In this document: one piece after another, positions 8,989 to 18,288 of the stretch
Numbering within the stretch: position 1 is the stretch's first letter
Layout: each line of letters begins with the position of its first letter
Source of the DNA: an uncultured Porphyromonadaceae bacterium
GTDB taxonomy: Bacteria; Bacteroidota; Bacteroidia; Bacteroidales; Muribaculaceae
Assembly: GCA_947174235.1 (NCBI GenBank)
Contig: CAMWID010000020.1
Span: forward strand, 1 to 47,188
Length of the DNA: 47,188 nt
Direction of reading: 5' to 3'
The notes under the pieces: model-generated
Told to the model about the DNA's origin: nothing
The model's database searches: none
Seen by the model: only the letters and a program-made list of their open reading frames with translations
Position numbers and translations under genes: made by a program

Positions 8989-11625
8989 ATGAAATGTCCG
9001 TTAATAGGGAAGTTGGAAGCAAAAGTAAGAAATTTGGGAAAACTATCCAAACATATCGTTTCAGTTTTATTTCCGTCATTCTCCAGACACAGATTGCATG
9101 CGGCGGCAATCTGCGGGCTGATGTGTCCGTGCGTCCAGGGTGCCCCAATGCCTGTAGGCAGGGTTACGGTCAATGTCACGGATTCCCTGACAGGAGAACC
9201 GCTCCCTTATGCCAATGTCAATTCCAGAACTGACGGCAGAAAGAATTTTGTTTCCGATGAAAAGGGAAGTTTCATTATCAAAGAGATTCAGAAGGGGGAA
9301 TGGGAAGTGACCTATGCCGGGTATGAACCGAAGGAGCTTCCATCTGTATGCGGTGATACACTGCTGAATATCACCCTTGTCCCGTCGGCTGTTGAATTGA
9401 CTGAGGTCGTTGTGCGTCCCGGGAAAGAGAGATATTCGAAAAAGAATAATCCTGCCGTGGAGTTTGTGAAGAAGATCAGAAGCCGGTCAAAAGAGTCCGA
9501 TCCGCTGAAAGAGCCGTTCTACAGTTACGACAAATATGAAAAGACAGTGTTGGGTCTTAATGATTTCAACGGAGATTTCTCAAAGGGCATTCTGTCCGGT
9601 CAGGGGCGCTTTATGGAAAACTATGTCGACACGTCATCATGGACCGGCAGACGCATACTTGACTTGATCTTCAAGGAAAAGGCGTCGACACGTCTTATAA
9701 GCCGGGATCCGGGGTGTGACAAAGAAGTGGTGCGCGGATACCGCAGCGCGGGGCTTGACGAGGTGCTGAACCAGGAGAATATACAGGTGATACTTGAGGA
9801 CGCCATACGCGAGGTGGACATATTTTCCAATAATATAGTGATACTTCAGAATCGGTTTGTAAGTCCGTTGGCGGCTATCGGTCCGGATTTCTATAAATAT
9901 TATCTCACAGACACGGTGTATGTGGGAGACACGCGTTGTGTGGAGCTGACGTTTGTCCCTCACAATCCCCAGACCATGGGATTCAACGGGAAGATATACG
10001 TTCCGGAGGGAGATTCCTCAATGTTTGTAAAGAAGGTCACGATGCGAGTGCCACAGGATATAAACCTCAATTATGTTGACAATCTTTTCATAAGCCAGTC
10101 GTATGAGAAAGATTCGTTGGGCAACCGCCACAAGACTTACGACGATGTATGCATAGAACTGCAGATCGTGAAGGGCACACCAAAATTATATGGCAGGAAG
10201 ATTACGGCATATGATAAATTCAGCTATAGCAAACGGAGGGATCTTGAAGATTACTATGACAGATCGGGACGTAACCTTGAGCTGGATGGCGCCAGGGCGC
10301 GGTTGCCGGAGTTCTGGACACCCGAAAGAATGGTGCCTCTGTCTTCCGCCGAATCAAGGATGGGAGGAATGATGAAAGAGATGAGGAAAGTGCCCGTGCT
10401 GTACTGGGGGGAGAAACTGCTGTCGCTGATGGAAAGCGGATATGTGCGCACCGGAAAGCCGAGCAAATTCGATTTCGGTCCTGTCAACACTATAGTGAGC
10501 TCCAATACGGTGGAGGGTGCGAGGTTTCGTGTCGGCGGAATGACGATGGCTCCACTCAATCCGCATCTTTTCGCGAAAGGGTATGTGGCATATGGCACCA
10601 AAGACCGCAAATGGAAATATAAGGGGGATCTCGAATATTCCTTCACTCCGAAGAAAAATCATTCTTATGAATGGCCGCGACACGGGGTATATGCCTCGTA
10701 TTCCTATGACCTTGACATGATAGGTCAGCATTACCTTTTTACGAATTCCGACAATATGTTTCTGTCGCTGAAGCGAAAGAAGAGCATACTGGTGACGTAT
10801 CGCCGTCTCGCCTCCGCAGGCTACATACTCGAGCTTCCCAACAATTTCTCGGTAGAGGCAGGTTTCAGGCATGAGATACAGGAGGCTACACGCTGGTTGC
10901 CGTTCGTATTTGCTGACGGAAGGTCGGAAAGCAGATATTCCCAGTCGGCATTCAGCATGTCGGTCAGGTGGGCTCCCGGAGAGAAATTCATACAGGGAAG
11001 GTCGCAGCGGGCACCTGTCAACATGGATGCCTGGATATTTCAGTTTACCCATGAATTCGGTCCGAAAGGATTTGCAGGGTCGGCATTCTGCCTCAACCGG
11101 AGCGAGCTTTCCATCCAGAAGCGGCTATGGCTTTCCGCTTTCGGCTACACGGATATCATTCTCAGGGCGGGAAAGATATGGAGCAAGGTCTATTATCCGG
11201 CATTGATGTGGCCCAACGCCAATCTGTCGTATACGATACAGCCGGAGAGCTATTCCCTGATGAACGCCATGGAATTTGCCAACGACCGTTATGCCTCCAT
11301 AGACTTCACATATTTCGGCAACGGCATACTGTTCAACCATATCCCGCTGATAAATAAACTGAAAATCCGCGAGGCATTCACGTTCAAGGGACTTATCGGC
11401 GGTCTTGACAAGAGAAACGATCCCTCATGCAACACAGACATCTACATGTTTCCCGCCGATGCCTCCCCGCGTATCATGACCTCCACCCCATATATGGAGA
11501 TCGGAGCCGGTCTTGACAACATATTTACGTTTCTGAGGGTGGATTATGTGTGGCGTCTGACATATCGGGATACGCCGGACTGTGACAAAAGCGGAATAAG
11601 AGTATCGCTTCATTTCTCATTTTGA
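8989..11625 (+). CDS. DUF5686 / carboxypeptidase-regulatory-like outer-membrane protein
   Basis: The protein has 878 residues. After an atypical N-terminal segment with a possible signal sequence (hydrophobic near 35-50), residues 55-135 form a CarboxypepD_reg-like beta-sandwich (VTVNVTDSLTGEPLPYANVN). The rest is a long beta-strand-rich region of the DUF5686 type ending in LHFSF, a typical terminal aromatic for outer-membrane insertion. The family is common in Bacteroidota and its function is unknown; there is no TonB plug. The start is uncertain because the N-terminus is unusually long and polar, but no better in-frame ATG precedes the sandwich. Confidence 0.82.
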   Translation: MKCPLIGKLEAKVRNLGKLSKHIVSVLFPSFSRHRLHAAAICGLMCPCVQGAPMPVGRVTVNVTDSLTGEPLPYANVNSRTDGRKNFVSDEKGSFIIKEIQKGEWEVTYAGYEPKELPSVCGDTLLNITLVPSAVELTEVVVRPGKERYSKKNNPAVEFVKKIRSRSKESDPLKEPFYSYDKYEKTVLGLNDFNGDFSKGILSGQGRFMENYVDTSSWTGRRILDLIFKEKASTRLISRDPGCDKEVVRGYRSAGLDEVLNQENIQVILEDAIREVDIFSNNIVILQNRFVSPLAAIGPDFYKYYLTDTVYVGDTRCVELTFVPHNPQTMGFNGKIYVPEGDSSMFVKKVTMRVPQDINLNYVDNLFISQSYEKDSLGNRHKTYDDVCIELQIVKGTPKLYGRKITAYDKFSYSKRRDLEDYYDRSGRNLELDGARARLPEFWTPERMVPLSSAESRMGGMMKEMRKVPVLYWGEKLLSLMESGYVRTGKPSKFDFGPVNTIVSSNTVEGARFRVGGMTMAPLNPHLFAKGYVAYGTKDRKWKYKGDLEYSFTPKKNHSYEWPRHGVYASYSYDLDMIGQHYLFTNSDNMFLSLKRKKSILVTYRRLASAGYILELPNNFSVEAGFRHEIQEATRWLPFVFADGRSESRYSQSAFSMSVRWAPGEKFIQGRSQRAPVNMDAWIFQFTHEFGPKGFAGSAFCLNRSELSIQKRLWLSAFGYTDIILRAGKIWSKVYYPALMWPNANLSYTIQPESYSLMNAMEFANDRYASIDFTYFGNGILFNHIPLINKLKIREAFTFKGLIGGLDKRNDPSCNTDIYMFPADASPRIMTSTPYMEIGAGLDNIFTFLRVDYVWRLTYRDTPDCDKSGIRVSLHFSF

Positions 11626-11671
11626 TTCCCTTGACAGTGAGTTCTCTATAAGTGCATGGGATGAGGTCTTA

Positions 11672-11718
11672 ATGGCTGCGCTTTCACTATAACCAAAGCA
11701 TAACAAAAGCGCAGCCAT
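11672..11718. terminator. Bidirectional terminator between DUF5686 gene and the ten-gene block
   Basis: Positions 11672-11684 pair perfectly with 11706-11718 (ATGGCTGCGCTTT against its complement), with a 21-nt loop. The hairpin lies between convergent stops at 11625 and 11724. The flanking U-runs are modest. Confidence 0.6.
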
Positions 11719-11723
11719 AAAAT

Positions 11724-13049
11724 TTATTTAAGATACTTTATCTTGTATTTTTTACTTCTTTTGTCGAAAGTAACGTCTCTTATGACTCCAAAATCGTCCG
11801 CCTGTTCTACGTCCATGAGAATTGGAGATCCTTGATTGTCGAAAGAATATATGATGACTTTCCTTTGTCCTAAGTAAGGATTTTTTATAATGAATGCAAA
11901 ATCCTGAATGCTGTCATACCCGTTTTTAAGATCCGGGAACGACACATTGTTATAGGAATAATATGGTCTGTTTTCAATTTTCCAATTTGAAACAGAGTCT
12001 TCAAGTACTTGAGGTGCTTGAGATTCAACAAAATCAAGAATGCCAAGGCGGAAAATGCTCTCACTAACCAATTTGCGTATCTCCTCATCGTCCCATACAT
12101 TGTCAAGCAATTTGAATCTGTCAGGAGAAAGAAGATATTTCCCCGCCACGTATCCTTGTTTCCCGTCAGCTTTGACTTTATACCATCCGTCATTCGAGTC
12201 TTCCATAATGAGCACGTCTGTGCCGTAGGGGAGAAGACATATGACGTTGTTCTCATCCTCGGAATCTTTTGAAGAGCGAAGAATTAGATTTTCCGCGAAA
12301 ACATTGCCGTGTGGCAGTTTTCTTTCATTGAGATAATCTTTGAGCCAGAACCAGTATATCCCGGCAAATAAAAGAATCATAAAAAACCAGAAGTTCCTTA
12401 CTTTACGTTTCGTTGCCTTCCTTTCAGCTTCTACCTTAAGTTTACGTTGCCTTTCAGCTTCTTCTTGCCGGCGCAGCCATTCGGCAGCCTCTTGCTGTTT
12501 CCAAAGTCTGTCTGCTTCCTCGCGCTCCTGACGTATACGTTCTTCTTCTTCTCTTTGCTTGCGCCTCCTTTCGGCTTCCTCATTTTCCTTACGTTGCCTT
12601 TCGGCTTCCTCATCCTTCTGTCGCTGCTGTTCTTCCTCTTTGCGTTTATTCTCTTCAATATTCTTTTCAATCTCCTTATATTTTAGAGAGAAATAATTCA
12701 GACTTCCGTTTTTGTCATTTTTTACAAGCAGATTGTAGAATTCAAATATTTCAGAATCATCGAGATCAAGAATTCTTTGAGCAAAACCGGTGGCAGCCAC
12801 TTTCATATCAAGATTTTCTCCTGAATCATTATATTCCTGCGCCTTGGAAATAATATCCGGGCAGCAGGACTCTTTTATCAGTTTGATAAAATCAGGATCC
12901 TCATTTTTCAGACATTCTATAATGACGCTGACAGATACGAGAATTCCCCAATATTTAGATATATTGGCATCGGAACGAGAAAGGATTGCCGCAAGGGTAT
13001 CAAGATCTTTTGATGATTTTGATGCTTTAAAAGTCAATACGGACGACAT
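11724..13049 (-). CDS. Membrane-anchored coiled-coil / SH3b protein (last gene of the TerY-P block)
   Basis: The protein has 441 residues and I know no named family for the whole. Residues 1-125 form an unrecognised helical domain. Residues 125-215 are an extremely charged Glu/Arg/Lys/Gln coiled coil built from imperfect EEAERQRK-type repeats. Residues 219-236 (FWFFMILLFAGIYWFWL) are a transmembrane helix. Residues 246-308 are an SH3b-like domain ending GWYKVKADGKQGYVAGKYLL, followed by a 130-residue C-terminal domain. The helical domain and coiled coil are probably cytoplasmic and the SH3b part periplasmic, where it might touch the cell wall. It follows hsp70 by 15 nt, so it could be the membrane sensor or effector of the block. 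Confidence 0.72.
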   Translation of the reverse strand: MSSVLTFKASKSSKDLDTLAAILSRSDANISKYWGILVSVSVIIECLKNEDPDFIKLIKESCCPDIISKAQEYNDSGENLDMKVAATGFAQRILDLDDSEIFEFYNLLVKNDKNGSLNYFSLKYKEIEKNIEENKRKEEEQQRQKDEEAERQRKENEEAERRRKQREEEERIRQEREEADRLWKQQEAAEWLRRQEEAERQRKLKVEAERKATKRKVRNFWFFMILLFAGIYWFWLKDYLNERKLPHGNVFAENLILRSSKDSEDENNVICLLPYGTDVLIMEDSNDGWYKVKADGKQGYVAGKYLLSPDRFKLLDNVWDDEEIRKLVSESIFRLGILDFVESQAPQVLEDSVSNWKIENRPYYSYNNVSFPDLKNGYDSIQDFAFIIKNPYLGQRKVIIYSFDNQGSPILMDVEQADDFGVIRDVTFDKRSKKYKIKYLK

Positions 13050-13064
13050 AAGAATCGGATTTGA

Positions 13065-14582
13065 TTAAACAATTTTAGTGGCGAGCAGCTTCCTTTTTTT
13101 CTCTATTTCTTCATCAGAATACATTCCTTTGTAGTCAAGTTCAAAATCAATTTTAACACCTTGACATTCACACCATATTTTTACAGTGGAATCAGACGAA
13201 CGGGAAACCACGACAGAGACTGTTGTGTGTGCCGGGACACCATACCCCCAATTGATGTCTCCGCTCCGGACAAGGGTGCATAAATCGGGATTGACATATT
13301 TTTCGGTCATTTTGTTTTCATAAATAGAAATATTGACCGAAGTCTGTCCGTCAAATGCCGTCTCAAACGTATGTTTGCTATCATGTATGAGATCATCAGT
13401 GCGAAGGATAATATTGGAAACAAAAAATTTATTTTTGTCATTGCAATCAATACAAAGGATCCCATATGATCTGCTGCCCATATCGTTGCCGATTTCAACT
13501 GAGGTCGTTTTATCTCCGGCAAGCCTGGACGCATGTAGCGCCGCCCCTTTAGCTACGGCAAGATCCGGCTCAAGATTGTCAAGCCTGATAGGGCAAGAGA
13601 ATATTTTTTTAAGTTTCTCTTTTACCATAGGCATGTAGGAAGAACCTCCGACAAGAATTATTTCATCGATATTTGCAGACGGATCGCGTGAGATGTTGAT
13701 GGCATGGTTTACAATGTTGATCGTTTTGTTCAATAAGTCTGCGGTGATTTCTTCAAAAAGAGACCGTGACACCTCACAGGTATATTGTTTTCTCTTATAG
13801 ACAAACTTGAACATTGCCTTGTCATTCTTTGACAATCTTTTTTTACACTGCTCTACATCATTCAGCATTTTTCCGGCATCCCGCTCATCTTTAATGTCGT
13901 TATAGGTTATATCAAGTCCGCAGGTGAGCAGTGCATAATCGAGGAGAGAAATGTCCCAATCAATACCTCCGAGCTGATGGTCGCCGTCGGTCGAAAGGGT
14001 ATCGAGCACTCCGTTTTTCATTCTCATTATGCTTACATCGAATGTGCCTCCCCCCAAATCATAAATCATGAAAGTTTTCCCTTCAAGTCCTTTGGTGCCG
14101 TAATTGAGTGCGGCAGCGGTTGGTTCGTTGAGAAGGTCCAATATCTCGATGCCTGCAATTTGAGCCGCCTGTTTGGTAAGTTCGCGTTCCATGTTTCCAA
14201 AATATGCGGGCACTGTCACCACAGCTTTTTTAATAGGATCTTTACCATCTTCCGACAATTGCTGATTTGCATCGTCAAACACTTTTTTAAGTATTAAAGC
14301 CGATGCATCGACAGGAGTCACAATCTGACCGTCGATATCCCTGGTATAGCCGGGTTTTGACATTTCTCTTTTTATAAAAGCCACTGACCGTTCCGGCTCG
14401 CCGTTCATGCTGTATTTTGCTTCTTCTCCAACAAAAACGCCATCCTCGTCTTCATAAAAAACCACAGAGGGTGTAGTGTTTTTCCCTTCAAGATTTTTAA
14501 TGACCGTAGGAAGCCCGTCTTCCCCGATTGTGGCAATACATGAGTTTGTGGTGCCGAGATCTATTCCATATATAGGTTCCAT
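13065..14582 (-). CDS. Hsp70-family chaperone lacking the helical lid
   Basis: The protein has 505 residues, against about 640 for DnaK. The ATPase domain is intact: IDLGTTNS (7-14), the conserved lysine in FIKRE (K71), VPAYFGNMERELTKQAAQIA, DLGGGTFDVS (175-184) and GGSSYMP near 322. The interdomain linker lacks the hydrophobic VLLLD-type motif of DnaK. The beta-sandwich substrate domain remains but is followed only by about 20 residues (DEEIEKKRKLLATKIV), so the alpha-helical lid is missing. It would bind clients without the usual lid latch. It lies between a GrpE-like gene and the SH3b gene, so it is a dedicated Hsp70 rather than the housekeeping DnaK. Confidence 0.92.
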   Translation of the reverse strand: MEPIYGIDLGTTNSCIATIGEDGLPTVIKNLEGKNTTPSVVFYEDEDGVFVGEEAKYSMNGEPERSVAFIKREMSKPGYTRDIDGQIVTPVDASALILKKVFDDANQQLSEDGKDPIKKAVVTVPAYFGNMERELTKQAAQIAGIEILDLLNEPTAAALNYGTKGLEGKTFMIYDLGGGTFDVSIMRMKNGVLDTLSTDGDHQLGGIDWDISLLDYALLTCGLDITYNDIKDERDAGKMLNDVEQCKKRLSKNDKAMFKFVYKRKQYTCEVSRSLFEEITADLLNKTINIVNHAINISRDPSANIDEIILVGGSSYMPMVKEKLKKIFSCPIRLDNLEPDLAVAKGAALHASRLAGDKTTSVEIGNDMGSRSYGILCIDCNDKNKFFVSNIILRTDDLIHDSKHTFETAFDGQTSVNISIYENKMTEKYVNPDLCTLVRSGDINWGYGVPAHTTVSVVVSRSSDSTVKIWCECQGVKIDFELDYKGMYSDEEIEKKRKLLATKIV

Positions 14583-14603
14583 GTCTGTTAAGTTTTTATT
14601 AAG

Positions 14604-15575
14604 TTATAAAGATTTATCTTCAGGACAATATTTTATTTTAACCACTTCTTCCGGTCTCACTATGAATGAGAACATTTGTGGCATTCTGTTTTCTTCGAGG
14701 ATTTTGTTCAGTTTCACTTCTGAATTTATCACAAGATATGGTATTGACCATTCATATCCCGGTGCCACACTTTTATATACACCGTCAAGAAGAGGATCGG
14801 AAGTATGTTCTGTATCCACTACTTGCTGACGCCGTCTGTTCAGTTGTTTTGGATCTTCTGCAGACTCCGTGAAACACCTTACAGAATTGTTGGAGAGAGA
14901 TGCGTGTACACTTTTTTCAAGATCCTTTACAGCAGACAGAATGTCATAGTTTTCAACATTCTCGGAATCCTCGATTATCATCCTGATGCGGTCCGCGACA
15001 TCGATGAGCTCCATGATCAAATTTCTTTGAGTTTTGTAGATAACGTCATCGTTATATTTTAGAAGAGAATCGTGGAGTTTCTTGATGGTCTTTTCCTGGG
15101 AGAGCAGAACCTTTTCCGTATCATTAAGATTGTTGAGACATGCAATAATATCCTTATTGCTTTTTTCATTCTCTTTTATTATCGTGAACAGATTTTGCTG
15201 TCTGGTCATGATTAACTTGGAGATTGAATTTAGCTCATTGATTTTGTTGATCAAAACGTCATTATCCTTTTTATTTTCTCCGATCTCAGATATAGAATCT
15301 GAGCGGTCATTATAAAAGGCTGTATCATATTGATTCGGGGGGAAATGCAAAGTCCCAGCAGTTGACATGCTTTCTGACGGTTCAGATGTTTCCTGGTCGG
15401 TGTCATTGGAATTTGCAAAACTTCCTTTTCCGTTTTCGTTATCTTCAATTGAATAAATTATAGAAGAATCATCATCTCTGACATCCCGGTCATGACCATT
15501 TTTGTCGGGCTTATCCGTATTGTCGTTAGAGCTTTTGGATGTTTGTTTACCAAAGTTTATAAAAGGAAATTCCAT
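14604..15575 (-). CDS. Divergent GrpE-like nucleotide exchange factor (predicted)
   Basis: The protein has 323 residues. Residues 1-100 are low-complexity, rich in Ser, Asn and Asp, and probably disordered. Residues 100-185 form a long coiled coil. Residues 185-235 (ELIDVADRIRMIIED, then VKDLEKSVHASLSNNSV) follow the hydrophobic pattern of the GrpE helical bundle. Residues 240-290 (DP, GVYKSVAPGYEWSIPYLV, SEVKL) resemble the beta-wing of GrpE, which ends in a Gly-Tyr and a V-rich strand. The order of long helix, bundle and wing matches GrpE, and the gene is 21 nt upstream of hsp70, where an exchange factor is expected. Identity is too low to be sure by eye. Confidence 0.62.
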   Translation of the reverse strand: MEFPFINFGKQTSKSSNDNTDKPDKNGHDRDVRDDDSSIIYSIEDNENGKGSFANSNDTDQETSEPSESMSTAGTLHFPPNQYDTAFYNDRSDSISEIGENKKDNDVLINKINELNSISKLIMTRQQNLFTIIKENEKSNKDIIACLNNLNDTEKVLLSQEKTIKKLHDSLLKYNDDVIYKTQRNLIMELIDVADRIRMIIEDSENVENYDILSAVKDLEKSVHASLSNNSVRCFTESAEDPKQLNRRRQQVVDTEHTSDPLLDGVYKSVAPGYEWSIPYLVINSEVKLNKILEENRMPQMFSFIVRPEEVVKIKYCPEDKSL

Positions 15576-15616
15576 AAATAACTGTTTTTAGGTTTTAGAT
15601 ACTTTTTGATTGCGGT

Positions 15617-16510
15617 TTATTGTTTGCGACCGTTTTCCCATGTTTCTTCAATGATACCTCCGTCAGTTAAGAATCTTATACAATATCCGTCAGGTCCTGA
15701 AGAAGTCATTTTCCCATATATTATGCTTCCGTCTTGAAGCAGATATATTCCGCGATTTCCGGAAAGCTTGCCATCGGAATAGAAAGCCAACATCTTCTCT
15801 CCGTTAGGAAAGAAAAGAATCCCCGTGCCATCTTCACGGTTGTTGCGCCATTGCCCGGAATAGCAAGAGCCGTCAGGATAACTGGCTGTGCCTATACCGT
15901 TTTTCCTGTTAAAACGATATTCTCCGGCATATTTCTGTTTGCCATGAGAGTGTTCGATTCCCATTCCGTTGCGCATTCCTATTTTCCATTCACCGGCGAA
16001 CAATCCGTTATTTTCAATTTGAGATATCCCGAACCCGGACTTTCTTCCCTCAGAATCAAAATTTCCAATATAGGTTCCATCTTCAGAAGCTGTCATATCG
16101 AAAGGATTTTTGTTTTTCCTGTTTAATTCAAGCTCCGGATTGTAGGGTAGAGGTTCTTCATCTAATTCAAGGGCATATAGGAAAGAGTTTACCATATAGT
16201 CCGCTATCCCTTGTATCAGAAAATTGTCTTCCTGAAAAGCGTGACGTAGATTGTTAAACTTTATAGAGTATTCACTTTCGTCACCTTCTCTAATAGAAAT
16301 GATTTTATTGCCTAATCTGTAGCTGACAGCTAAAGATAGCACATTCATTATCTTGCGGGAAGAGTCATTCCCGAAATCAGACATCAGAGAATATAATCTT
16401 CGGTCTGTGATAACTTCCTCTCCAAATTGGAGTATCACAGATCGAAAAATGTCATGAAATTCACTATTGCCGTTTATCCCCACTTCAACAGGGTCAAGAT
16501 CATTCTTCAA
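15617..16510 (-). CDS. MORN-repeat protein
   Basis: The protein has 297 residues. Residues 1-135 are an unrecognised helical domain. From about 145 there are five or six MORN repeats with the Gly-x-Phe/Trp...Gly-x-Gly pattern: GTYIGNFDSEGRKSGFG, GLFAGEWKIGMRNGMG, QKYAGEYRFNRKNGIG, SCYSGQWRNNREDGTG, and weaker ones after these. MORN repeats form beta-hairpin stacks that act as protein or lipid scaffolds. The gene sits between the GrpE-like gene (41-nt gap) and the phosphatase gene (31-nt gap), so a scaffold joining phosphatase and chaperone is plausible but inferred. Confidence 0.8.
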   Translation of the reverse strand: MKNDLDPVEVGINGNSEFHDIFRSVILQFGEEVITDRRLYSLMSDFGNDSSRKIMNVLSLAVSYRLGNKIISIREGDESEYSIKFNNLRHAFQEDNFLIQGIADYMVNSFLYALELDEEPLPYNPELELNRKNKNPFDMTASEDGTYIGNFDSEGRKSGFGISQIENNGLFAGEWKIGMRNGMGIEHSHGKQKYAGEYRFNRKNGIGTASYPDGSCYSGQWRNNREDGTGILFFPNGEKMLAFYSDGKLSGNRGIYLLQDGSIIYGKMTSSGPDGYCIRFLTDGGIIEETWENGRKQ

Positions 16511-16541
16511 TTTAAAAGTCGGTATTGATATTTTTAGACAA

Positions 16542-17945
16542 TCAGGATTCCGGAATGTTTTCTAATGAAGATTCATCAGCATCGCATGATGAAGAATCAA
16601 GGGGAGCGCATGAGGCGATTTTTGCCAACTGATCGTTAAGCGACTTATAAATCTCTTTATTCTCAAGTTCCCATTGTTTAAAGTGTTCAGAAAGCCGGTC
16701 GATTTCATCTGAAACTTTAGCTGCCTCTTCTTTTTTCAGAACCAGACCGGTTTTCAGCAGTTTAATAGATTCTTCTTCCGTTTTTTTCTTCTGAACAATA
16801 GAGTTCAGCCATGCAGAGAAAGACCGGTCTTTCTCTCCGATTTTTTCTTCAAGATCTTTGATCCCGTCTTCAATTTCGTTTTTCTGAACAGTCAGTTTCC
16901 TTAGCTTCTCTTCCAATTGCCTTTTTTCAGAATCAATCGCATTGATTTTTTTCTTTATAGAGAAAGACTCAACGGCATTTGGAAGCGTATCCATGTCGAG
17001 GATGGCAGCTATAGTCATATCGTCTCTACTTCCCTTACGGCTCATTTCAGGAAGATACTCTTCTAATTCTTTTGTAGCGGTATCAGCTCCGAGCCGATTG
17101 AAAATGGAAAGGGTTTCAGAGTAGAAATCGGCAAGGTTTTCAATAGTTCCCCATGAATCATCTATTCCATCCGAGCCTAAAAAGACAGCGGTAGGAAAGT
17201 CTCCTCTGCCGCTGAAGGCGTAGCGAAACATTCTGACAGGTTCAGTATTGCATAAGGATGTTGTGACATTTAAAAAGCAGTTACAATCCCAGGGCACGGG
17301 TTCAGACCAATTCATTGAGCGGTCGAAAGCTACCATTTTACCGTCGCCTATTTGAAAGGCAAACCAGTAATCGGGAGTTCTGACAAAAGCCATGAGTGTA
17401 GATCCGTAAGCTTTGACGATTTTGTTGTTTCCCAAGGTGGATTTTTCATCCTCATTCAAGGGATTTTCAGCAGTATACTTATCTAATGCATCCACCCATT
17501 GCAGATAGATAGAGCCGAAAAGACGTTTGAATATTGCCTCTTCCTCCTGCAGATCTTTTACAGCATCGTAATAAGCTTTATCCTGCTCAAGCTGCTCGGT
17601 TTCAGACTCTGAAAGATTTGTAGTGTTCCTTTTCCCTTGCATAGGGAAGAGGTTGTCCTCTATAGTATAAGGCGCGGCGGTGACTTGACCAGATTTCCCT
17701 GCAAAAAAATCTTTAGGAATATTAGAGACAAAAGACTTTATATTTTCAAGAGCTATTTCGCAAGCAAGTCTGGACCCGACATCGCTTCTGACGTATGTCT
17801 TGCTACCGTGTCCGTCAGCGATCACAACCGCATGAATGGAATTATCATCAGAAGTCCAATTCAGCGAATAGTCCTGACATGGCTTTCCGGATCCGATATG
17901 GCTGTAACCTTTGACAGATATATTGAAATTGAAAATGTCTACCAT
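16542..17945 (-). CDS. PP2C-type serine/threonine phosphatase with C-terminal coiled coil
   Basis: The protein has 467 residues from the ATG at 17945; an upstream ATG at 17963 adds six. I choose 17945 because the small neighbour (18036-18296) starts identically relative to the shared FNFNIS segment. The metal-dependent phosphatase motifs, counted from the longer form, are ADGHGSKTYVRSD (D50), a GDG near 207, SDGIDD near 264-269 and SRDDMT (D314/D315), so the catalytic core looks complete. The core has an acidic insertion at about 80-170. From about 330 to the end is a Lys/Glu-rich coiled coil, unusual for PP2C. It is the presumed antagonist of the kinase at 19191-20486. Confidence 0.9.
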   Translation of the reverse strand: MVDIFNFNISVKGYSHIGSGKPCQDYSLNWTSDDNSIHAVVIADGHGSKTYVRSDVGSRLACEIALENIKSFVSNIPKDFFAGKSGQVTAAPYTIEDNLFPMQGKRNTTNLSESETEQLEQDKAYYDAVKDLQEEEAIFKRLFGSIYLQWVDALDKYTAENPLNEDEKSTLGNNKIVKAYGSTLMAFVRTPDYWFAFQIGDGKMVAFDRSMNWSEPVPWDCNCFLNVTTSLCNTEPVRMFRYAFSGRGDFPTAVFLGSDGIDDSWGTIENLADFYSETLSIFNRLGADTATKELEEYLPEMSRKGSRDDMTIAAILDMDTLPNAVESFSIKKKINAIDSEKRQLEEKLRKLTVQKNEIEDGIKDLEEKIGEKDRSFSAWLNSIVQKKKTEEESIKLLKTGLVLKKEEAAKVSDEIDRLSEHFKQWELENKEIYKSLNDQLAKIASCAPLDSSSCDADESSLENIPES

Positions 17946-18288
17946 ATTTTTTTTGATAAGCATTGTTATTGGGCGAATCCAGATAAAACTTATGAAATCT
18001 CTACCTGAATAGTGATTCGCTACCTTATTATTGTATTAATCCCAACAGTCGAATGCCGAATGGGAATCATCACGTGCTGATATATCTACATTTATATCAA
18101 TATTTTCCGAGTTAAGGTTGGAGCTAAGTCGGTTTTGTAAATCTTCGCAAAAACTTTCGTCTGAAAAATCCCAATCTTCATTTTTTGATGTCGAGTCATG
18201 TCTATGAGAGATTTCAGGATTAAAAGAAATACATTTTAAAAGTTCTTTAAGGTTTTCTCCTGTTATGGATATATTGAAATTGAAAATG
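17917..18288. repeat. 21-bp direct repeat encoding the shared FNFNIS N-terminus
   Basis: GATATATTGAAATTGAAAATG occurs at 17917-17937 and again at 18268-18288. It encodes the IFNFNIS segment at the start of both the PP2C protein and the small acidic protein. The short downstream CCATAT, which includes both start codons, is also shared. It points to duplication of a gene start. Confidence 0.8.

Noticed and set aside
12447-12686. Plus-strand hydrophobic frame opposite the coiled-coil segment
   Set aside because: A charged Glu/Arg/Lys-rich coiled coil read on the other strand gives Phe/Leu/Ser-rich nonsense; it is an artefact.
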